From NCBI GenBank assembly GCA_905221605.1, contig CAJNDS010002834.1:331001-395000 (forward strand): DNA of 64,000 nucleotides, given 5' to 3'. Under the pieces are notes generated by a model. The model was not told the origin of the DNA and did not search any database. It was given only the letters and a program-made list of their open reading frames with translations. The position numbers were made by a program, and so were the translations under genes. The stretch comes from Symbiodinium natans. Its lineage: Eukaryota; Sar; Dinophyceae; Suessiales; Symbiodiniaceae. Below, piece after piece: positions 56,087 through 64,000 of the stretch (its first letter is position 1; each line of letters starts with the position of its first letter).

Positions 56087-57966
56087 GGGGTAGGTAGGGC
56101 GTTCCGACCCGCGCCAGACTCTAGACCTTCTAAACCCTAAACCCTAAACCCTGGAGTTTGGCCCTTCCAATTTTGGCTGGCCCTCACCCCCTTTCGGCCC
56201 TAAACCCGAAGCCGTTCGCCGCCCGTCCATGCTTGGAACCCAAAGCCCACTTCCCCCAAAGAGCTTGTACCCTAAACCCTACATCCTGAACCCTAAACCC
56301 TAAACTCTACACCGGGGTCCCTGAAGGTAGTCCCTTCCCTTCCGTAAACCCAAGGGTCTCCACACTTTATGTGGGGGGGTTTAGGGTTTAGGGTTTAGGG
56401 TGTAGGGTTCGGGGTTTAGGGTTTAGGGTTTAGGGTTTAGGGTTTAGGGTTTAGGGTGTAATTCGGCTGAAGCCTTGAGGCGAAATCTTCGATGTGTGCC
56501 AGGGCGAGGCCGGACGAGAGCACTCTTCAAGGGGCGTTGGACTTTCAGATTTCCAAGCCCTATGCCCTTTATCCTTACATAAAGTAGGGTTTAGGGTTTA
56601 GGGTTTAGCCTTCAACCCTATCTGTCCGAAAGCACTAGAGGCCTAAACCCTCTGAGTCCCAAACCCGCAAACCCTGAACCCGAAATCCAACCCCCCCGAC
56701 ACCCCAAAACCTTCACGCCTCGAGGGCTTTGAGGCTTGATATGGGTATTTCCCAAAATGGGGAGGGGGAGGGTACCCCTTCTATACCGCAGGTAGAACAG
56801 AAGCCCCTTTTTGGGATCCCCCCCCCCCGGCCCCAAAAGGGGTCCCCCCTTACAGTCGGAAACCCCCTTATAGGGCGGGGGTTTAGGGTTTAGGTTTTAG
56901 GGTTTAGGGTTCGATCTGTGGCCTTTTTGGGGGGGTTTGGTGGGCATTCAGGAGTGCTGATTTGTGGTGTTTATCTAGGACCCAGGGTAGGCCCTAATCC
57001 CCATTTGTAAGGGTGTAGGCTCCCGAACCCTAAACCCTAAACCCTAAACCCTAAACCCTAAACCCTAAACCCTAAACCCTAAACCCTAAACCCTAAACCC
57101 TAAACCCTAAACCCTAAACCCTAAACCCTACGAAGGTTGTACCCTGGAGGGCCCCCTTTTTTCGAGCTGAGTCTCCCAAATCATATCCACCGTAGGGGGC
57201 CCAACGGAGGGCCCCTCCTTTAGGTTCTTTGGGGCCCCAAACCCCCTGTAAAGGGTTTGGGGTTTAGGGTTTAGGGTTTAGGGTTTAGGGTTTGGGGTTT
57301 GGGGTTTAGGGTTTAGGGTTTAGGGACCCACGAAGCTCTCAGAGGCATCAGGGTTTACCGTTTAGGGCTAAGGGAAACAACTCTGGTAGAAGGCATCATT
57401 GGGTTGTGAGTGTACAGGTCGACAGTTTGGGGTTTCTGAACCCTATAGGGCCTTAGGGCTTTCAACATCTACAGTTTTGGGAACACCTTATTCTAACAGT
57501 CCTTAATGGGGATCGGGGGTACTAGAATCCCTGTGAAGCACTGGTAGTATAAGGGGGAACATCCCAAGCTGTGCTGGTGGGAAGGAAGCGCCGGAGCTGT
57601 CAGTGCATGCCCGAGTGAGTAGTCTAGAATTTGGGGTGTCTATGGTTTAGTGTTTAGGGCTAACCCTAAACCCTAAACCCCTAAACCCTACGAAACCCTG
57701 ATTCCCTCCCAAACGTGCTCCTCGAAACCAGGCACTCAGCGAGGAAATGAAGAAAACGTGTGTCTTCTCGAGTCATTCTCCCGAAGCCCTAAAACCCCCA
57801 AAACCCCAAGACCCTAAAAACCCTAAAACCCTAAAACCCTAAGACCCTAAAAACCCTAAAACCCTAAGACCCTAAGACCCAAAAAACCCTAAGACCCTAA
57901 GACCAACAGAAACTAAGACCCGAAGACCCGAAAAACCGAGATCCGATGACTTCAAAGCAACTCCAG
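56087..57966. other. No gene called
   Basis: TTTAGGG (56380-56457, 57250-57325), CCCTAAA (57025-57130), family G-like element (56735-56880), D2 fragment (56975-57015), family F element (57471-57569), CCCTAAAA variants (57788-57905). Confidence 0.5.
57471..57569. mobile_element. Family F element
   Basis: GTTTTGGGAACACCTTATTC left and AGGGGGAACATCCCAAG right; interior AACAGTCCTTAATGGGGATC. Confidence 0.8.
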
Positions 57967-58051
57967 ATCCAGGCGGCAATTCGCAAGTCTCGCGCGAGCT
58001 CGAACGCGAGCGCGGCGAACTGGTGCAACAATGCACCTCGGGCTGCATGTG
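57967..58051 (+). CDS. Predicted exon, frame uncertain
   Basis: After CTCCAG reads IQAAIRKSRASSNASAANWC then NNAPRAAC; another frame reads PGGNSQVSRELERERGELVQ. Before a TTTAGGGG array. Confidence 0.35.
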
Positions 58052-58482
58052 GGTTTAGGGGTTTAGGGTTTAGGGTTTAGGGTTTAGGGGTTTAGGGGTT
58101 TAGGGGTTTAGGGGTTTAGGGGTTTAGGGGTTTAGGGGTTTAGGGGTTTAGGGGTTTAGGGGTTTAGGGGTTTAGGGGTTTAGGGGTTTAGGGGTTCAGG
58201 GGTTTAGGGGTTTAGGGGTTTAGGGGTTTAGGGGTTTAGGGTTTTAGGGGTTTAGGGGTTTAGGGGTTTAGGGGTTTAGGGTTTTAGGGGTTTAGGGGTT
58301 TAGGGGTTTAGGGGTTTAGGGATTTAGGGGTTTAGGGGTTTAGGGGTTTAGGGGATTTAGGGGTTTAGGGGTTTCGGGGTTTCGGGGTTTGGGGGTTTAG
58401 GGTTTAGGGGTTTCGGGGTTTCGGGGTTTAGGGGTTTAGTAATTTAGGGGTTTAGGGGTTTAGGGGTTTAGGGGTTTAGGGC
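58052..58482 (+). repeat. TTTAGGGG octamer array
   Basis: About 50 units of the octamer TTTAGGGG with sporadic heptamers and TTTCGGGG variants; the largest octamer array in the window. The reverse-complement octamer occurs at 10945-11280. Confidence 0.95.
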
Positions 58483-58691
58483 TAAGCCTTAATTATATGG
58501 GTTGGTGGTCTCTTTAAATAGGGCTTCTGTGTTATAGGGGCATATATTCGGGGTTCTGACTAGGGCATCTAGGGGCTATACTCAGGTATAAAGATACCAG
58601 ATAAGCCACCGGGCTTTCAAAACTCAAGGCCCGCCAGGGTTTAGGGTTCAGGTTTTAGGGCTCCCCCTAAGCCCTAAGCCCCGAAACCCTA

Positions 58692-58816
58692 CTTGGAGGT
58701 TCAGGGTACTTGCATGTACCCCCCCCAATTCTAATTGCACCTTCGAAGCCCCCTAGGCCCCCTAAGTCCTCTAAGTATGTGATGATTGGGGTTATACGCA
58801 CCCACGAGCCTCCAAG
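58692..58816. mobile_element. Family B element, diverged
   Basis: CTTGGAGGTTCAGGGTACTT left and CACGAGCCTCCAAG right; both ends extend to CTACTTGG/CCAAGTAG. Confidence 0.75.
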
Positions 58817-59051
58817 TAGACCCCGAAACCCTGAACCCTCATAGGGTTTTCGGGTTGAGGATTGAGAGGTGCACACTAGAGGGTACAATCCCACCCCAGT
58901 GTACAGGGTCTTGGGTGAAAACAGGAGCAACGCGAAGCTCCACCCCAGCTCGGATTTAAGGGTTTGCATTTCAGGGTTGAATATCTATCTATGTATTATA
59001 TATATATAAACCCTAAACCTTAACCCCTAAACCCTAAACCCTAAGCTGAAG

Positions 59052-59110
59052 GTGAAGAGTTTTGTGCCTAGCATGAGGGACCATGGTCACCACGCCACGC
59101 CAAGAATCCC
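59052..59110 (+). CDS. Possible exon
   Basis: After GCTGAAG reads VKSFVPSMRDHGHHATPRI. Between CCCTAAA blocks. Weak. Confidence 0.3.
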
Positions 59111-59424
59111 TAAACCCTAAACCATAAACCCTAAACCATAAACCATAAACCCTAAATCCTAAACCCTAAACCCTAAACCCTAAACCCTAAACCCTAAAGA
59201 AACTGGGAGAGCTGCATGTTGCCTGGGACTCAGTGGGCTTAGGGTTTAGGGTTTAGGGGGAACCCCCTGAGGGCTAAGAACCCTAAACCCTAAACCCTAA
59301 CCATTCCAGCCCCAACCCTAAGTAAGACCCTCTTCAAGCCCTAAGCCCTCAACATTAAACCCTAAACCCTAAATCCCAAACCCTAAACCCTAAACCCTCA
59401 AGCCCCAAAGCCTAAAACTCTGAG

Positions 59425-59475
59425 CTGTCGAAGCAGGAGACGATGCTGAGGGAGCCGGGGCCTTATTTGAGCCAG
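59425..59475 (+). CDS. Predicted short exon
   Basis: After CTCTGAG reads LSKQETMLREPGPYLSQ and then GGTTTTGGGG. CCCTAAA left, TTTAGGG right. Confidence 0.4.
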
Positions 59476-61049
59476 GGTTTTGGGGTTTAGGGTTTAGGGT
59501 CTAGGGTTTAGGGTTTTGGGCTGAAGAGATATTGCTGCAGAGCAGACTTGGAAGGGTGGTGGCATTCCGCAGTACAACAGTCGCCAAAGTCGAAAGCTGA
59601 AAGATCCTAACCTGAGCACGGCCTTTTTCCACCGCGCATGTTGCTCAAGAAGTGATGTGTTTAGCTTTGGGCCATGATGCTCTAGTGCAACCCTCCCTCG
59701 CTCTGCCCCACCCATGATGCGGGATTCCATGCAGCCACTCTCAAAAACAGTTCGAGATGGCCTTGCCAGTCCTCCAAGGGGTCTGGATGCATGATGTCTC
59801 TTCATTTTAGGGTTGAGGGTTTAGGGTGTTTAGAGTACATCCCCCTACATTTTACAGGATGATGTAGGTTACCTAATGCCCTCATTCCCTACGAAGAGAC
59901 AGCAAGTGGTCGGCTTTGTTCTTTGGAGCCCCTTCCGTTGGCTCGCGGGACCCGGTTTAGGGGCGTATGGGGCTTTGCAATTCCGCTTCAAGGGGTGCAG
60001 ACTCGTACTCCTAAGGTTGTATTGAAAGAGGTTCCCCTGAATGAACTCCTAATATGGCCCTTATACATTCCCTTAGAAGATCTTAAAGAAGGGCCCTAAA
60101 CCTGAGGGTGGGTCCAAGGCAGAGTCCCTAGCCTAGACCCCTATGTCCCTTATGGCAGACATGTTGCTGACCGTTGTATACTGTTGTGGGGTATAGGGTC
60201 TAGGGATTGGATTGAGGGTTCAGGGTTCAAACCGTTGCAACGGCTCTCTTGAGTTGCTTTCACTTCTTGTTGCTCTATTCTTCTCTCCTTGGGAAATTCC
60301 TGTTTACAGGGCCCTACACCCCAAACCCTAAACCCTAAACCCTTTCATGGGTACTTTTAGCCCCATATCATGGAGTTTAGGGTTTAGGGTTTAGGGTTTT
60401 AGGGTTTTAGGGCTTATATGCATTCCTGGGATGTGGCAGGGGTTTAGTGTTCAGGGTTTTCCACCTCTTGTCTCATTGAAGGTCGTAAACCCTTAACCTT
60501 AAACACGAAACCCTAAACCTTAAACCCGAAATCCGAAACTCGAAGCCCGAAACCAGTCATGTCCGCACTGTTTTACTGGGTTGGCGGGGGGGGGGGTTTA
60601 GGCCTTTAGGGTCCACGTGTGTTCATTTTTTGTTACAGGGTTCAATTTTTAAGGTTTAAGCGTCTATGGCATCGAAAATCCGTGTTTCATCCTGCCCCCC
60701 CCCCGTCCCCCATCACCAGATCCACCGCAGTTTCAGGGGGGTTCAGGGGCGTGCACTTGGGTGTTCAGGATACTTCTGACCCCCAATCAGAACTGCACTT
60801 ATAAGCCCTCTAAGTCCCCTAAGTCCTCTAAGTAGGTTAATAGACTTACAATTGGGCTGAACCCTAAACCCTAAACCTGTAGCCATGAACCTCCGAGTAG
60901 GGTCCGCGAAGCAGCTCAGTATAGGCCCTTATATATATATATGTATACCCTTTAAGGGATTATATCTAGGGCCCTATATATATACAATTCAAGTGATTAT
61001 GTTATGTAGGGTACCTCATTCCCTCATTCCCTACTAACCGACAGTAAGA
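59476..61049. other. Unassigned, repeats and element relics
   Basis: The minus-strand open frame 59494-59805 (about 100 codons; SLLEQHARWKKAVLRLGS) is the longest here but lacks family features. Family K (60000-60110), family B right-half relic (60811-60900), family H element (60915-61047), poly-C/G runs. Confidence 0.4.
60915..61047. mobile_element. Family H element
   Basis: Interior GGGCCCTATATATATACAAT; right end CATTCCCTCATTCCCTACTA. It adjoins the island at 61050. Confidence 0.6.
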
Positions 61050-61117
61050 GAGGCGGCGGAGGTGCGAGGACAGCTTGTCCAAGTGCTTGCCGCTGACGCA
61101 GGCCGGTCTGCGGGGTG
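61050..61117 (+). CDS. Predicted exon, strand not certain
   Basis: Plus: EAAEVRGQLVQVLAADAGRS then AGW, ending near GTAGTT, just after a family H element. Minus is also open (RRPACVSGKHLDKLSSHLRR). Confidence 0.4.
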
Positions 61118-61803
61118 GTAGTTCCCTAAACCCTAAACCCTCAGCCCCAAACCCTAAACCCTCAACCCTCAACCCTAAACCCTAAACCCTAACCCTAAAC
61201 CCCAAAGACCCTTTTGAGGGTTTCGGGTTTAGGGTTTAAGCAACTCAACCCAGTTACCTCAACTTCCGCCCAGGATCCTGACCCCCAATCCTCCAGGACG
61301 GCTCAAGACTTTTATCCCCAAGGCCCCAAGCATTCAAACTGGAACCACGGGTGTAGAGCCCCATATGGGGTTTAGGGTTCAGGGTTTAGGGTTGGGGTTT
61401 GGGGTTTAGGGTTCAGTTTGGGGTTTAATTGAGGTTCGGGGTTCATGGGGGGGAGGGGCGGGGCTTAGGGTTGTGTCTTGCACTCGACCTCTAAACGTTA
61501 AATCTGCATGGAAAGCCCTAAGCCTAATGGCACATTGCTTCTGCTTGCAGTATCGGTTTGAGAAATGCTCTAAACCCTAAACCCTAGATCCCCTGAAACC
61601 TACACCCTAAACCCTCAACCCTAAATCCTAAACCCTAAACCCTAACCCTAGGCCCCTTGCACAGCCGCCGTTGTCCACGGTCGGAACCCTGGGCCCTCAG
61701 TACGGTCCTTTACTTTTGTTTATAGGGATCCGAAGTATAGACCCTGATCATGCATAGTGTACATGCGGGCCAAATTAAGGGCCCATACTCTGTGTCCTAG
61801 TAG

Positions 61804-61994
61804 CTCTAAACCCCAACCCCTAAACCCTAAACCCTAAACCCTAAACCCTAAACCCTAAACCCTAAACCCTAAACCCTAAACCCTAAACCCTCAACCCTAA
61901 ACCCTAAACCCTAAACCCTAAACCCTAAACCCTAAACCCTAAACCCTAAACCCTAAACCCTAAACCCTAAACCCTAAACCCTAAACCCTAAACC
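61804..61994 (-). repeat. Long CCCTAAA array
   Basis: About 27 near-perfect units. Confidence 0.95.
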
Positions 61995-62263
61995 CAAATT
62001 CAGGGCCCCTACTTCGGATCCCCTACATGGGACTCCCCTCAACCTCTCGAAGCCCCGAGTGAGTCCTCTGAGCTCCATGGCCAGGAAGCATCGCGGAAGA
62101 TGCCTTGCACCCGAGGGGGCTTTGGGTTTAGGGTTTAGGGTTTAGGGTTTAGGGTTCAGCATCTCAAGTCCAAGCATTCACTAGTCAAGCAATTACTCCA
62201 GGAAAATACCCACCCGCCCAAAGAAGCCCACAACATTAAGAAAACATTTTGCTTATAGAACGA

Positions 62264-62689
62264 CCTTGCCCATGCCCAGTAAAACGGCCACCTTGCCCAG
62301 TAAAACGGCGACCTTGCCCAGTAAAACGGCGACCTTGCCCAGTAAAACGGCGACCTTGCCCAGTAAAACGGGCACACCCCCCTGCCCAGTAAAAATGCTA
62401 CCTTCGGCCCCGAAGGTCGCCGTTTTACTGGGCAAGGTCGCCGTTTTACTGGGCAAGGTCGTTTCGGGTCAAAAAATCGACCTTGCCCAGTAAAACGGCG
62501 ACCTTGCCCAGTAAAACGGCGACCTTCGGGGTCCAAGGTCGCATTTTTACTGGGCAGGGGGGCAAGGTCGCCGTTTTACTGGGCAAGGTCGATTTTTTTG
62601 ACCCAACTGACCTTGCCCAGTAAACCGGCGACCTTGACCAGTACAACGGCGACCTTGCCCAGTAAAACGGCGACCTTGCCCAGCAACTC
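62264..62689. repeat. Inverted/tandem array of a GCCCAGTAAAACGGCGACCTT motif
   Basis: About 17 copies of a 20-21-bp unit (CCTTGCCCAGTAAAACGGCGA), in runs of alternating orientation: plus at 62264-62395, minus at 62414-62462, plus at 62478-62525, minus at 62540-62590, plus at 62608-62680. Spacers include TTTTACTGGGCAGGGGGG and AAAATCGACC. The array forms several long near-perfect hairpins. GCCCAGTA recalls the family D end. The open frames are repeat translations. Confidence 0.9.
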
Positions 62690-62717
62690 CTTAACATTTA
62701 AATTATATATGAAAGAG

Positions 62718-62769
62718 AGGTTTAGGGTTTAGGGTTTAGGGTTTAGGGTTTAGGGTTTAGGGTTTAGGG
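62718..62769 (+). repeat. TTTAGGG array
   Basis: Seven units, leading directly into a D2 element. Confidence 0.95.
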
Positions 62770-62880
62770 CTACCAGGACCCAGAGTAGGCTCTTGTTCCC
62801 TTTGTTGTTCGGGCTTAGGTTCCCTTAGCCCCTTCAAACCAAAACGGGCACCTTGTTTTTACTTGTTGGTCTAGAACTAC
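62770..62880. mobile_element. Family D2 element
   Basis: GGCTACCAGGACCCAGAGTAGG left; interior TTGTTCCCTTTGTTGTTC and GGTTCCCTTAGCCCCTTC. Right end eroded. Confidence 0.6.
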
Positions 62881-63643
62881 TTTTTGTTAAGAAGCCCAAA
62901 GCATATGGATCTTTTGGGGTGTTCTTAAGCAAATAGTAGTTTAGGGCTTCATGGTTTAGAGTTTTGGAGCTTGGGGTTAGAGGTTTTTTGGGGGTCTGGG
63001 GTTTCTAGGGTTTGGGGTCTAGGGTTTAGGGCTTTCGGGGCCTTTAAGGGCGTTTGGGTTTCAGACTCTTCGGGCTTCAGCACTCCTGCGGTGCTATTGT
63101 TCCCTCTCGCCGCCCTCAGAAGTAGGGGGGCCCTGAGCTGTTTCTTCAGGGCTTTGTGGTTTAGTTTCCGCGCGCACACAATCCCGCAATCACCTGAATC
63201 CTGTCCCTGCGAATGCCCCAAGCAAGCCCTATACCTCGGAATTTGCTTCTACATCTTGAACCCTAAACCCTAAACCCTAGACCCTAAACCCTAAACCTTA
63301 CCATCCCAACCCAACACCCAACACCCTCAACCCCAAACCCTGGAGCCCAATCTCCACAATTCGCCCGAGACTTTCGCTCCGTGAGATAAAGTACTAGGGT
63401 AGGATTTAGGGTTTCGGCTTTCGGGTTTCGGGTTTTGGGGTTTGGGGTTTGGGGCTTAGGGGGCTTGGGCTCCAAACTGCAAAGCCCTAAAATGCGTGAA
63501 GCCCCTAAAGCTCCAGCACCTCCAAACCCTAAAGCCCCCTAAAGCCTTAAAGTCCGAAACAACCTAAACCCTGAACCTTAAAACCCTAAACCCTAAACCC
63601 TAAACCCTAAACCCTAAAGACCCCTAAAGCCAAAAGACTCCAG
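62881..63643. other. No gene called
   Basis: Unique sequence 63030-63240, open on both strands without family features; CCCTAAA (63258-63298), TTTGGGG (63405-63460), CCCTAAA (63580-63618). Confidence 0.4.
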
Positions 63644-63700
63644 GCATGCCAAGCTTTCGAGACACTTCTGCCAGATGATGGACTGCAGGCTGCCTTGCAA
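63644..63700 (+). CDS. Predicted exon ending at GTTTAGGG
   Basis: Acceptor GACTCCAG|G; reads ACQAFETLLPDDGLQAALQ, then GTTTAGGG directly. CCCTAAA left, TTTAGGG right. Unknown family. Confidence 0.5.
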
Positions 63701-63995
63701 GTTTAGGGTTTAGGGTTTTCAGGTTCAGGCTTTAGGCTTTAGGCTTTAGGCTTTAGGCTTTAGGGTTTAGGGTTTAGGGTTTCGGGTTTAGGGTTTAGGG
63801 TTTAGGGTTTTCAGGTTCAGGCTTAAGGCTTAAGGCTTTAGGGTTTAGGGTTTAGGGTCAAGGGTTTAGGGTTTAGGGTTTCAGGTGCAGGGTTTAGGGT
63901 TTAGGGTTTTCAGGTGCAGGGTTTAGGGTTCAGGGTTCAGGGTTTAGGGTTTAGGGTTTAGGGTTTAGGGTTTGGGGTTCAGGGTCTAGGGTTTT
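63701..63995 (+). repeat. TTTAGGG array with TTTAGGC sub-block
   Basis: Includes about five TTTAGGC units (63727-63760) and two copies of a GGGTTTTCAGGTTCAGGCTT segment (63713 and 63806). Confidence 0.9.
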
Positions 63996-64000
63996 AAGCT

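Larger units (their letters stand above)
1..64000. repeat. Dispersed interstitial telomere-like repeats (whole window)
   Basis: Blocks of TTTAGGG or CCCTAAA, from 2 to about 50 units, occur every few hundred bases throughout in both orientations, with variants (TTCAGGG, TTTGGGG, TCTAGGG, TTTAGGGG, CCCTATAAA). TTTAGGG is the plant-type telomere unit, also reported for dinoflagellates. The blocks are too short and too intermixed with exon-like islands for a chromosome end; they are interstitial. Many begin or end predicted introns. Only the larger or informative blocks are listed separately below. Confidence 0.95.

Noticed and set aside
59494-59805. 104-codon minus-strand ORF
   Set aside because: Open, but the C-terminal part is repeat-derived and the plus strand is also open over part of it; no family signal, so noted only in the regional entry.
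62264-62689. CRISPR array
   Set aside because: Units are nearly contiguous, flip orientation and have no unique spacers of constant length; the context is eukaryotic.
62156-62697. ORFs of 67-126 codons with VLLGK or ATLPSKT repeats
   Set aside because: Translation of the 21-bp inverted/tandem array; equally open on both strands because of the repeat.
1-64000. Dinoflagellate spliced-leader gene or relic
   Set aside because: I looked for the conserved spliced-leader sequence and saw no match on reading through; an exact search would be needed to exclude short relics.

Overview
The window looks like nuclear DNA of a dinoflagellate, probably a Symbiodiniaceae or Polarella-like alga. Four things point there. 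(i) The telomere-type heptamer TTTAGGG/CCCTAAA occurs in well over a hundred short interstitial blocks, in both orientations. (ii) Long ORFs are almost absent, but short GC-rich islands (50-250 bp) translate into protein-like peptides with C/G-rich third positions. (iii) Where islands can be joined in frame, the introns start GT, GC or GA and end AG followed by G, the splice pattern reported for Symbiodinium. (iv) Several peptides fall into families I know as abundant in dinoflagellates. No rRNA, tRNA, CRISPR array, bacterial operon or virus was recognised.

Layout. 1-6 kb: telomere-like blocks with isolated exon-like islands. 6024-6737: the only long intronless gene, with a ubiquitin-like N-terminus. 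8.7-20.7 kb: exons of one plus-strand gene for a multi-pass membrane protein with a TIR-like domain, split by introns made of telomere repeats and terminal-inverted-repeat (TIR-ended) elements. Its introns include a 1.1-kb stretch (16.14-17.29 kb) free of telomere repeats that holds its own dispersed motif. 21-51 kb: many single exons, mostly plus strand, with minus-strand exons at 22.4-22.7, 42.7, 44.6, 46.95, 48.2 and 49.4 kb; two genes end at about 29.83 and 41.28 kb. 51.36-52.57 kb: a compact gene with a ubiquitin-like N-terminus and ankyrin-like repeats. 53.4-56.0 kb: a C2H2-type zinc-finger gene. 58.06-58.48 kb: a long octamer array. 62.26-62.69 kb: an inverted/tandem array of a 21-bp motif. 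The rest is degenerate telomere-like repeat and mobile-element relics.

Main biological point. At least a dozen families of short TIR-ended elements (called A-L here) are scattered through the window. Several sit exactly inside exons, flanked by 4-bp duplications; removing the element plus one copy restores the reading frame, and the splice sites lie at the duplication. This is introner behaviour. The telomere-like blocks behave the same way: they start introns (GTTTAGGG as 5' splice site), some are flanked by 20-30-bp direct repeats, and one predicted 55-bp intron (52433-52487) is nothing but the telomeric heptamer. Exon-like islands tend to lie between a CCCTAAA block on the left and a TTTAGGG block on the right, so many introns would carry complementary telomere-like ends. 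All exon calls were made by eye from reading frames and joins; no transcript or database was available.
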